A program made the translations under genes and the position numbers. The notes below the pieces were generated by a model, which was given only the letters and a program-made list of their open reading frames with translations, made no database searches and was not told the DNA's origin. Positions 19,219-26,774 of a stretch of 48,097 nt of DNA are shown piece by piece (the first letter of the stretch is position 1; the number at the start of each line of letters is the position of its first letter). Origin of the DNA: Victivallaceae bacterium (GTDB lineage Bacteria; Verrucomicrobiota; Lentisphaeria; Victivallales; Victivallaceae); the NCBI GenBank assembly GCA_021647315.1, contig JAKIUY010000022.1, forward strand, positions 1 to 48,097. Reading direction: 5' to 3'.

Positions 19219-20373
19219 ATGATTGTATTATGGGAAAAAATGACTGAAAAATTTAAAATAATTACCGGCTTTGATGGGGCTTCGCCCTTTTCTATGGACG
19301 GAGTAACTGAAAACCAGGACGGCACGTTTGAAGTCCGTCCATCATGGCGGTCCGAACCGGGGATTAGTGAAGAAGCGTTAGGCTCTGGCAGTCGATTTTC
19401 AATAAAAGTTGAAAACTGCACAGATCACGACCAGAAATTCGACTGTTTTATCAACTGGCAGGATGCCACTCAACAGCGCCTGAATCATCATGACTTTGTT
19501 ATGATTAAATTTTCAGATGCCGATGACTGGGAAATTATTATGGTTGAACTTGGCAATGGTGGTGCCCAGCTATCAGTTGAACTGCCGCCTGGCATCACTC
19601 ATATCAGTACATCCCCGTGGTATGGTTATCATACCGCACTTGATTACATCGCATCTAAGACCGGTTTTACCGGGGTAACCACCTTTTCTGTCGGTAATAG
19701 TAATGAGGGACGCGAAATACCGGTGTTGGTGATTGATACTCCTGATGGATGTAATGATGACAAACAGGATGTGATGATTATCGCCCGTAACCATGCTTAT
19801 GAGAGTGCCGGTTCATTCTGTATCGAAGGTATGGTTGACGACCTATTAACAAATTCACCAACGCCCCAGGCGTTGTTGAAAAAATATCGGTTTCATTTTC
19901 TGCCCATGACCAATCCGGATGGAGTATATAATGGACTGAGCCGTTTAACCGCCCCCAACGGCGCAGATCTGAATCGGAGTATCGAACAACCTGATGCCGC
20001 TTGGCAGGCTCTGAAAAACTATATTGATAAAGTTAAACCGCAATACCTGTTGAATATTCATCACTGGATGGATAAAGAAAAAGATGGTCTGCTGACCAAC
20101 ACCAAAGCAGATGCGGAACATTTCCGAGCATTAATGCCGGACTTGGTTGAAGATAAACACTATTGGCTGCTCGAATGGACACAACTCTATTTGAATCAAT
20201 ATGGGTTTAACACCTGCCCTGAAGCACGTAAAAGCTGGAAAGATTACACGTTGGAAAAATTCGGAACCCTGGCAATCACTCTGGAATTTCCATGGTTCAA
20301 CCGGACCACAAACAGAATGCGTAAAATCGGCAGACAGGCGTTAGACGCATTTCTTAAAGTAAATAAAAATTAA
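19219..20373 (+). CDS. M14-family zinc carboxypeptidase-like protein
   Basis: A metallopeptidase of the M14 carboxypeptidase fold. Zinc ligands fit HAYE (His192, Glu195, the H-x-x-E motif) and LNIHHW (His281 or 282). The catalytic Glu fits ITLEFPW (Glu356). MTNPDGVYNGLSR and ADLNRS are the usual substrate-binding segments. A beta-sandwich-like region of about 140 residues precedes the peptidase domain. No signal peptide. It lies between a sulfatase (18 bp) and a GH36 enzyme (31 bp), so glycopeptides or amino-sugar amides are plausible substrates (inference). The ribosome site is weak; ATG 19240 (MTEKFKI) is an alternative start. Confidence 0.75.
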   Translation: MIVLWEKMTEKFKIITGFDGASPFSMDGVTENQDGTFEVRPSWRSEPGISEEALGSGSRFSIKVENCTDHDQKFDCFINWQDATQQRLNHHDFVMIKFSDADDWEIIMVELGNGGAQLSVELPPGITHISTSPWYGYHTALDYIASKTGFTGVTTFSVGNSNEGREIPVLVIDTPDGCNDDKQDVMIIARNHAYESAGSFCIEGMVDDLLTNSPTPQALLKKYRFHFLPMTNPDGVYNGLSRLTAPNGADLNRSIEQPDAAWQALKNYIDKVKPQYLLNIHHWMDKEKDGLLTNTKADAEHFRALMPDLVEDKHYWLLEWTQLYLNQYGFNTCPEARKSWKDYTLEKFGTLAITLEFPWFNRTTNRMRKIGRQALDAFLKVNKN

Positions 20374-20404
20374 AGACAAAACTATAATTAAAAATTGAAT
20401 AAAT

Positions 20405-22573
20405 ATGAAAAGCTATACAGCATCAGATTATCTGCAGGCGACAACGTCTGAAAGTTTAATTAATTTAACTATGACGGGCGATAATACCTGGAGCAGTGAA
20501 CGATTCACGCTGACAACGACGGTTGCCAAAATTGATAACGGGATTATGATCACCCCGACTTTGCAATATTCGGGGGAATGTGACCGCTACCTCGAAGCGA
20601 TTGAAATTATCAATATTAAATTGCCACATAATGCATTGCGTTTTCTGCGCTTCGGACTCAATATGCCCGGCGATCCGGTCAGGTTCGGCTCTATCGACAA
20701 GAACGGCCTGCACCCCCCGGCGATTCCGCTTGATAATAGCTTCTACACTGAAAATGACACCCGGCATCTGCTTAGTAACAGCAGCCTGTTGGCTTTTGCT
20801 ACAATGGATAGAAAACAGCTGACGCTGATCGGTAACAGTACCTTCAAAGTGTCTGAAGGTACCATCATTCTCAGTTGCGATAAAACCACCGGTCAAATGC
20901 AGTTAATCTATAAAGCCAAGCTTGACGGTCTACGTATAACCAATGATTTCAGGAAAAACCTGGATCCAATTGTCATAATCACCGGTGATGACCTTAATAG
21001 TCTACTCGAGCAATGGGCCAACCATACTGCAACTCAAATAATTCCGCTGATTCCGGCAACAACGCCGACCGGCTGGAATGACTGGCAGTATTACCGTAAT
21101 GAGAAAACCCAGGAAGATGTGCTGGACAGTGCTGAAGTTATTGCCGAACTGAAAAGCCAAGGGTATCCGCTGGACTTTGTTCAAGTTGACGGCGGCTTCT
21201 GTATGCATCTGTCTGAATGGAGCATGCCGCGCTCGTCATTCTCCGACGGCATCAGAGCATTGTCACAAAAAGTAACCGGTATGGGACTTAAATTCGGTCT
21301 GTGGCTCGCCCCCTATATTCAGAACCTGGAAACCAAAGTGGTCAAAGGACATCCCGAATGGCTGTTGCTTGATAAAAATGGGAAACCAGTCAAGATGCCT
21401 AATTCAAATGTCGGACCGTCATCACTGATTGACTATTCACTCGATGAATCATTGGAGTGGCTATGTGAACTGGTTAAAATGTTTGTTAATGACTGGCAGG
21501 TCACCTGGATTAAACTTGACGGGCCGAACTACGCCCTCTACCGGCTCGGTAGACTGCGCAATCCGTCAATGACCATAACTGAAATGCTGATTCGTTCATT
21601 TGAAGTCATCCGTGAAGCCGCCGGGCCGGATGTTCTAGTCGAAGGTGAAGGCATGATGGGACTGGCCTTAGGGCGAGTGGACATGCACCGGGTACAGACC
21701 GACAACCATCCCAAATGGTACCAGAATAACCAAAAATCGCAGCCTTATGCGCCTCAAGTCTACGGCAAAGAACTGATTATGGCATTTATGCACAATCGCT
21801 GGTGGTGCAACCATCGAGAAAATATTATTCTGCGCAATAATCCATCTGAACTGGTGGCAGAGCAGACCGGTGACGGCAACTCAGTTGAACAGATATTTTC
21901 CGAACCGGAGTTTAGAACCCAACTGACCGCATCGGCATTGTCGCCCGGCGGTCTGCTCCTGACTGATCCGTTGAAAGATTTACAGCGTTACGAAGAGCGC
22001 ATGACATGGATTTCAAAACTCCTGCCGGTTTATCCTAAGGCCGCTCAAATTATTGATCAATTTCCCGACCAACGTTATGCTTCGCTTTATCGAACACAGG
22101 TAAATGATGATTTTACAATTATCGGCATGACCAACTGGAGCGAACAGATTCAAGATTTCACGGTTCCGCTAACGGATAACGATGAATATTATCTCTTCTC
22201 GTTCTTTGACAGAAAAAATCTGGGTATAGTTTCAGGGAAGCTGACCGTTAAAGGTCTCACCGCTCATGACAGTAAATTGCTTGCCCTGCGTCGTAAAACC
22301 GGTCAACCGCAATTGCTTTCCACTGATATGCACTTGATGCAAGGCGCAGTCGACATCGGCAAATGCGAATTCAGCGATAATATGCTGACCATTGAAGTAG
22401 TTCATTTCAAACAGGATGATGCTAAATTGTACCTCGTCGCCGCGGGAAAAAAAATCAGTGAAATTACCACAGATGCCAAACGTTGGACTGTTGATGATTT
22501 CGACCCGGAATTCCCCATCCTGCGTTTCGAAGGTAATGCACCCATGACTAAAATTAAAATCCATTGGGCGTAA
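20405..22573 (+). CDS. GH36-like alpha-galactosidase, cytoplasmic
   Basis: A 722-aa enzyme with the GH36 layout: N-terminal beta-supersandwich to about residue 215, barrel from PTGWNDWQYY, then DFVQVDGGF, GMGLKFGLWLAPY, the nucleophile segment WIKLDGPNY (Asp372), and the acid/base segment RVQTDNHPKW (Asp433), followed by a C-terminal beta domain. No signal peptide. It is the third clan GH-D enzyme within 8 kb and is only distantly similar to the GH36 at 15902, so the set probably covers different alpha-galactosides. Relatives of this subgroup include raffinose-type and alpha-GalNAc enzymes; specificity is undetermined. Confidence 0.85.
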   Translation: MKSYTASDYLQATTSESLINLTMTGDNTWSSERFTLTTTVAKIDNGIMITPTLQYSGECDRYLEAIEIINIKLPHNALRFLRFGLNMPGDPVRFGSIDKNGLHPPAIPLDNSFYTENDTRHLLSNSSLLAFATMDRKQLTLIGNSTFKVSEGTIILSCDKTTGQMQLIYKAKLDGLRITNDFRKNLDPIVIITGDDLNSLLEQWANHTATQIIPLIPATTPTGWNDWQYYRNEKTQEDVLDSAEVIAELKSQGYPLDFVQVDGGFCMHLSEWSMPRSSFSDGIRALSQKVTGMGLKFGLWLAPYIQNLETKVVKGHPEWLLLDKNGKPVKMPNSNVGPSSLIDYSLDESLEWLCELVKMFVNDWQVTWIKLDGPNYALYRLGRLRNPSMTITEMLIRSFEVIREAAGPDVLVEGEGMMGLALGRVDMHRVQTDNHPKWYQNNQKSQPYAPQVYGKELIMAFMHNRWWCNHRENIILRNNPSELVAEQTGDGNSVEQIFSEPEFRTQLTASALSPGGLLLTDPLKDLQRYEERMTWISKLLPVYPKAAQIIDQFPDQRYASLYRTQVNDDFTIIGMTNWSEQIQDFTVPLTDNDEYYLFSFFDRKNLGIVSGKLTVKGLTAHDSKLLALRRKTGQPQLLSTDMHLMQGAVDIGKCEFSDNMLTIEVVHFKQDDAKLYLVAAGKKISEITTDAKRWTVDDFDPEFPILRFEGNAPMTKIKIHWA

Positions 22574-22640
22574 TGAACAAGTGCTTTTTTTTAGTTAGAC
22601 GTTACACGAAAAAGGGGCGCGAGTGTGAGTTTTTGTTGAA

Positions 22641-22688
22641 GTTCACAGATAGTATGAGGAGGTCAACCTTCTCATACTATCTGTGAAC
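22641..22688. repeat. Long perfect inverted repeat (18-bp stem)
   Basis: Arms 22641-22658 and 22671-22688 pair perfectly over 18 bp around a 12-nt loop that can itself add a few pairs. There is no following T-run, so it is not a standard Rho-independent terminator. It lies between the GH36 gene and the ceramidase-like gene. Confidence 0.7.
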
Positions 22689-22781
22689 TCCGACAACGAA
22701 TACCTTTTAGTGTAGTGGCTAGCTAATTCCCGTGCATGTCCAAGTTCAGTCATACGAATATTTAATAGTTATTAGATGAAC

Positions 22782-22800
22782 ATAACCGGCTTTGCCGGAA
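22782..22800. repeat. Short intergenic CCGGC/GCCGG hairpin, copy 2
   Basis: ATAACCGGCTTTGCCGGAA, matching 3370-3388 except for two loop bases. The preserved stem with a changed loop suggests structure matters or that the unit is mobile. Confidence 0.6.
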
Positions 22801-22974
22801 ATAAAAATAGTACCCTGCGACTTCTAAGGCACGTTCGTAGTCACGTGCCAGGCGCGTAGGCAAATAATCCCCCATGGGGATTAGGGTTTTTACTTCGTCC
22901 TCTGCGAGTGTCGCCAGGATGTCTCAAAATACTAATAAAAATACAATTCTATTGTATTACAAAAATGGAGTAAT

Positions 22975-24219
22975 ATGTTAAAAATATCAACATTCAGAAC
23001 TGAGATAACTCCAGAACCGGGTGTCTTACTGGCCGGTTACGGACCGCGCGTTACTTCTGATGGTGTCCACGATCCACTGTTCATCTCCGGTATCAGTTTT
23101 GATGATGGAAATTCCAGAGCTATTCTACTCAGTTATGATCTGATTGGACTGGACAAAGATTTTATCACTGATATTCGCCATGCCTGTGCCGCAGCAACCG
23201 GGCTGTCGCCTGAACAGATAATACTCACCTGCACCCATACCCATTCAGGGCCGCATACCCGACGTTTAGCTAATTTAAATTTTGACGACAAACTACTGAA
23301 TGAATTTAACTGTTATCGTCAACTGTTGATTGAAAAAAGTGTGACCGTAGTCAAACAGGCATTCAGCAATCAGATTGCCGTTGACCTTTATCATTATTCA
23401 TTGGCATGCCATGAAAATATCAACCGCCGGGTAATTATGCCGGATAATTCATGCCAATATCTTCCGACCAATAAACATCTAACCCCGCTGGCAAACAATA
23501 TAACCGATCCGGAACTCGGTATTGTCTATTTTGTCAACCGCTCAACCAGACAACCTGCCGCAACCCTGATAAATTACGCCGCCCACCCCCTCACCTGCCA
23601 AAGTGAAGGGGCTTCCGCGCACAAAATCTCATCAGATTATCCGGCAGTCCTGCGGGAAGAGGTTGAACGTGAGCTCGGCGGTTTCTGCCTGTTCACTTCA
23701 GGCGCCTGCGGGGATCTGCATCCCAAAGATTTTGAGTCCGGCTTTTCACGCACCAGAGAAATGGGTCGAGCATTAAGCCGCAAGGTCATCAACTCATTCT
23801 CCACAGCAGTTTGGAACCAGATTGCCTATAAACAGGAAAATTGCAAATTAACCGCGACAGTTGCACATGTTACAGTGAAATTTCGCGAAACAGGCTGTGT
23901 TGAAGGTCGTCTGCCGCAATACGCAAATAAATCAACTGTTGAAGCTGAACTCCAGTTTCTGACCATCGGCGACATTGCCTTTGTCGGTGTCCCGGGCGAA
24001 CTGCTCTGCGAACCAGGCTTGGAAATCAAATGGCATTCACCGTTCAGAAAAACCTTTATTCTCTACAACTCAACCGATTATCTAAGTTACATCACCCCGG
24101 ACAATTTCTACTTGCAAGGCGGCTATGAAGCCGAAACTTCACACCTGGAACCAGAAGCCGCATTCGATATCGTCTCCACCACAATCCACACCCTGCGCAA
24201 ATTTAAAAAGTACAGGTAG
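22975..24219 (+). CDS. Neutral ceramidase-family protein, short and lacking the family Ser
   Basis: Matches the N-terminal domain of neutral/alkaline non-lysosomal ceramidases: FRTEITPEPGVLLAGYGPR at the start, THTHSGPHTRR (metal and active-site loop), NYAAHPLTC and CGDLHP. In characterised ceramidases the nucleophile is the Ser of a GDVSPN box; here the equivalent is GDLHPK (His249), so ceramide hydrolysis is doubtful. It is 414 aa, far shorter than true enzymes of about 650-750 aa, and has no signal peptide. Many PVC bacteria carry such short homologues beside glycosidases. Amide or ester hydrolysis on a sugar derivative is possible but unproven. TGGAG precedes the ATG. Confidence 0.75.
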   Translation: MLKISTFRTEITPEPGVLLAGYGPRVTSDGVHDPLFISGISFDDGNSRAILLSYDLIGLDKDFITDIRHACAAATGLSPEQIILTCTHTHSGPHTRRLANLNFDDKLLNEFNCYRQLLIEKSVTVVKQAFSNQIAVDLYHYSLACHENINRRVIMPDNSCQYLPTNKHLTPLANNITDPELGIVYFVNRSTRQPAATLINYAAHPLTCQSEGASAHKISSDYPAVLREEVERELGGFCLFTSGACGDLHPKDFESGFSRTREMGRALSRKVINSFSTAVWNQIAYKQENCKLTATVAHVTVKFRETGCVEGRLPQYANKSTVEAELQFLTIGDIAFVGVPGELLCEPGLEIKWHSPFRKTFILYNSTDYLSYITPDNFYLQGGYEAETSHLEPEAAFDIVSTTIHTLRKFKKYR

Positions 24220-24236
24220 CCGCGAATGCACGAATA
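24218..24236. repeat. Short intergenic repeat with CGAATGCACGAAT core, copy 2
   Basis: AGCCGCGAATGCACGAATA, one mismatch from 3406-3424. It overlaps the stop of the ceramidase-like gene, in the convergent gap before the aminotransferase. Confidence 0.5.
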
Positions 24237-24333
24237 CAAACATCAGATGATGTCAGACCCCGTCTGTTAACCCCGCCCGTTAACCCAGGCGGAGCCTGTA
24301 TATTTAGGTTCGCCGCAGAGCGGAGAAGATAAA

Positions 24334-25524
24334 TTAATGGAGTTTTTTCATGGCATTGATAAAGCCTGATTTTGAACGGCGGATGGTAGCTTCATCGACA
24401 CAGAATGCCAGTCGGAAGTAGCCGGGATAACCAAAGCCGCGCCCAGGCACAACCAGAATATTTTCATCCATCAGCAAATCAATAAATTTCATTTCATCCT
24501 CAACCGGTGATTTCGGAAAGAAGTAGAACGCACCACGCGGCATTAAATATTCAATCCCTGCGGCATCAAGCACCTCGGCCATGGCTTGGCGTCTTGAACG
24601 ATAAATATCAAGGTCGACGGATTCATTAATCGTTTCATTGAGAATTCGCTGCGCCAATGCCGGAGCATTAACAAAACCGAGAATACGATTGGTCATAATA
24701 ACCGCGTTCACCAACTCATCGCCACCAGTCATTGCCGGGTTGACTGTGAAATAACCAACTCGCGCACCAGCTAATGCGAGGCTTTTGGAAAATGAACCAA
24801 CGACAATACTATATTCATAAAGCGAGAATACCGACGGCAATTCGCTGTTATCATAATTAAGGAAACGATATGGTTCGTCAGAGACCAGAAAAATCGGTTT
24901 GCCGTAACGTTCACTATATCTTTTGACCAATGCCGCCAGGGCTTCAAGTTCTTTGCGGGAATAGATCTTACCCGTCGGATTATTGGGCGAATTGATTAAA
25001 ACAACCCGAGTACGTTCAGTAAAAGCAGCTTCGATGGCCGCGAGATCAAGTTCGAAGGTCAATGGTTTCGATTTCACCGGACACAATTTACCGCCAAAAT
25101 TACCGGCGTAAAAACCGTATTCAACAAAATATGGTGCCGGACAGATAACCTCGTCTCCTGATTCAAGAACAGCCCGAAAAAAGGCATTTATCGCCCCGGC
25201 AGCTCCACAGGTAACCAAAACATGTTCAACCCCAATCTCCATCCCCTGTTCACGGCTAAGATATCCAGCCAATGCTTTTCTTGTCTCAGGATAACCGGCG
25301 TTCGGCATATAACCCAGCGCAAACGGCTTATGCAGTTCATTAGCGATTGATTTAAGCGTCTCGCCTACTTTGGCCGGCGGTGGGATATCTGGATTACCCA
25401 GACTGAAGTCAAAAACATTTTCCGCGCCGTGTTGAGCTTTCAGTTCAATGCCGTTTTCAAACATCTTCCTGATCCACGAGGAATTATCCATATAACTTTT
25501 AATCTGTTGTGAAATTAAACTCAT
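24334..25524 (-). CDS. PLP-dependent aminotransferase, class I/II
   Basis: Transfers amino groups between an amino acid and a 2-oxoacid in the cytoplasm. The 396-aa protein has the fold-type I landmarks FDFSLGNPDIPPP, LVTCGAAGAINAFFRAVL, VLINSPNNPTGKIYS (cofactor and substrate Asn), SDEPYRFL, and the Schiff-base lysine in GSFSKSLALAGARVGY (Lys247). This resembles aspartate/alanine-type enzymes; exact substrate is not clear. AAAGGAG lies upstream. It converges with the ceramidase-like gene and looks unrelated to the glycan cluster. Confidence 0.88.
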   Translation of the reverse strand: MSLISQQIKSYMDNSSWIRKMFENGIELKAQHGAENVFDFSLGNPDIPPPAKVGETLKSIANELHKPFALGYMPNAGYPETRKALAGYLSREQGMEIGVEHVLVTCGAAGAINAFFRAVLESGDEVICPAPYFVEYGFYAGNFGGKLCPVKSKPLTFELDLAAIEAAFTERTRVVLINSPNNPTGKIYSRKELEALAALVKRYSERYGKPIFLVSDEPYRFLNYDNSELPSVFSLYEYSIVVGSFSKSLALAGARVGYFTVNPAMTGGDELVNAVIMTNRILGFVNAPALAQRILNETINESVDLDIYRSRRQAMAEVLDAAGIEYLMPRGAFYFFPKSPVEDEMKFIDLLMDENILVVPGRGFGYPGYFRLAFCVDEATIRRSKSGFINAMKKLH

Positions 25525-25560
25525 AATATCTACTCTACTCCTTTGGGGGACATATTACAT

Positions 25561-25653
25561 TTAGGACTCACACAAAAACAGGTTGGAATTTTCGCTTGAT
25601 TGCAAACAGCTGATCTGCGTTACAAAAATATTTATATAGTGCTACTATGTAAA
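25561..25653 (-). repeat. Repeat unit 3' end, copy A
   Basis: On the + strand it begins TTAGGACTCACACAAAAA and contains, 66 nt further, a near-palindrome at 25627-25653. The copy at 31506-31603 shares both parts with similar spacing, and the 27-nt palindrome differs by one base (in opposite orientation, as expected for a palindrome). A third copy of the outer end lies at 31993-32026. It spans the 3' half of the 49-aa ORF. Confidence 0.55.
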
Positions 25654-25717
25654 TAATCTCGCGATAAAATTCATAAAGATCGCCCAACTGCCTAAAGACT
25701 GTTTCAGGATTCTTCAT
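25568..25717 (-). CDS. Small ORF of 49 aa, unknown, coupled to nucleotidyltransferase remnant
   Basis: ATG at 25717, stop TGA at 25568-25570. The start MKNPETVFRQLGDLYEFYRE lies inside the end of the upstream frame (14-nt overlap), typical of translational coupling. The C-terminus (YIVALYKYF ... QLF) has a related but degenerate copy on the minus strand at 31506-31603 (YIVLLCKHF ... QLP), so this is part of a repeated unit. Family unknown; a partner of a nucleotidyltransferase-type toxin/antitoxin system is possible. Confidence 0.4.
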   Translation of the reverse strand: MKNPETVFRQLGDLYEFYREIIYIVALYKYFCNADQLFAIKRKFQPVFV

Positions 25718-25922
25718 CTTCCAACCTCTCAATATCTGCCTGGTCTTGTTTGGAATTTCTTAAGCTTTTCAACCAGATCAAATCCTTTTTTGATGCCAGC
25801 TTCACATTAACATCAACCGTCTTAGCATCAACTGCGCAAATGGCATCTTTTGTTGGAGTACAGACACTATATTGTTTTCGTTCAAAAACTATGTATACTT
25901 GTCTAGGTTGAAATCTTAACTT
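25704..25922 (-). pseudogene. C-terminal remnant of a nucleotidyltransferase-like gene
   Basis: A 72-codon open frame without an ATG, bounded upstream by a TAA. The end reads VNVKLASKKDLIWLKSLRNS then KQDQADIERLEDEES. This resembles the tail of AbiEii/DUF6036-type nucleotidyltransferases, where a Lys-rich ASLEDLI-LK segment is followed by R-QD-ADIE. The first 38 nt recur at 35189-35226. It lies just after speD and is probably a truncated, dead gene. Confidence 0.5.
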
Positions 25923-25928
25923 TTATTT
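25891..25928 (-). repeat. 38-nt repeat, repeat unit 5' end, copy A
   Basis: These 38 nt match 35189-35226 with two mismatches. Here they open the nucleotidyltransferase-like remnant 25 nt after the speD stop; the other copy overlaps the marR stop. Confidence 0.7.
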
Positions 25929-25952
25929 CATTTAAAAGTATTTTCTTCGTAA

Positions 25953-26774
25953 TTATCGGCGCAAGGCAACCTGAAGCCGGTAGTGGGCAGCTTCGAAAAA
26001 TGAGATGGCAAATTCAGCGACTTCACGCGGGTCAAAAAACTTACAGCTGAAAATATCGAGATATGCGGTATTGGAACAGTTGGCGAAGTGCCCTGAGATC
26101 AATGAGGTTTCGATTAACTGGGTCATACTGAAACCCGCGACCCGTTCATCTTCACCGAAATTGACAACCACGCAATCTTCATAGCGTTTCATATCGATTT
26201 TAACACAAAGTTCACGGACAAATTGTTTAATCAATTTCGCGTCGCGAATAATCGCCGGGTTGCATGAATAAATATCAACTGAAGCAAGCAAGCCCCAGGC
26301 ATGGCTGTCTTCAAAACGTTTCTCCCAGGACATTGAATAGGCATGGGTGCGGTCTTCACATACCGGCACTTCCCGTTCAAGACCGTTATTGGAAATGACC
26401 CCGCGATTCATCGAACTGGAAACAATAGTGTTTGCGGATTTCAGACCTTTTTTAATAGCTTCAACCGCAACTTCGAAATTAATACTTTCACCACAGGTAA
26501 AAATATCAACTGCCGCATAGTCATGTTCAGGCCAGGCATGAACAGAAAAATGAGACTCGGCAATAATTACGACACCGCTGACCCCCTGCGGTTCAAAATT
26601 ATGAAAATCAGCCTTGATAACTGTTGCCCCGCTCGCTTTGGCAGCGGCGACAAAAACCTGTTCCATATAGTCTGGATCAGCCAACAACAACGAATCACAA
26701 TCATAAAATTCAATTGTCAGGTGTTTACCCAGCGCATAATCTTTATTTTTATGGTTATCCAAGCAACGCATCAT
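25953..26774 (-). CDS. speD: S-adenosylmethionine decarboxylase proenzyme with fused second SpeD-like domain
   Basis: Makes decarboxylated AdoMet, the aminopropyl donor for spermidine. Residues about 15-130 are a complete bacterial-type SpeD: HLTIEFYDCD, then AESHFSVHAWPEHDYAAVD with self-cleavage expected between Glu73 and Ser74 to form the pyruvoyl group, then IFTCGE. Usual bacterial proteins of this class stop near 130 aa; this one is 273 aa, and the extra half (from about residue 155) repeats the fold with GLLASVDIYSC, SLISGHFANCSNTAYLDIFSC, but lacks the E-S-H cleavage site. The ATG overlaps the stop of the upstream foldase gene by four bases (ATGA), so the two are translationally coupled. 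No spermidine synthase is in the window. Confidence 0.88.
   Translation of the reverse strand: MMRCLDNHKNKDYALGKHLTIEFYDCDSLLLADPDYMEQVFVAAAKASGATVIKADFHNFEPQGVSGVVIIAESHFSVHAWPEHDYAAVDIFTCGESINFEVAVEAIKKGLKSANTIVSSSMNRGVISNNGLEREVPVCEDRTHAYSMSWEKRFEDSHAWGLLASVDIYSCNPAIIRDAKLIKQFVRELCVKIDMKRYEDCVVVNFGEDERVAGFSMTQLIETSLISGHFANCSNTAYLDIFSCKFFDPREVAEFAISFFEAAHYRLQVALRR

Larger units (their letters stand above)
22574..22974. other. Structured 400-bp intergenic region
   Basis: No gene. Besides the 18-bp hairpin it holds the second CCGGC/GCCGG motif (22782-22800), a 7-bp stem at 22828-22849 (GGCACGT/ACGTGCC), and a 7-bp stem at 22866-22882 (AATCCCC/GGGGATT). The last 50 bases are A/T-rich and end with TGGAG before the ceramidase-like start. 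The region breaks the otherwise tight + strand cluster, so a separate promoter is likely. Confidence 0.5.

Noticed and set aside
22641..22688. 18-bp hairpin as a Rho-independent terminator for the + cluster
   Set aside because: No T-run follows either arm.
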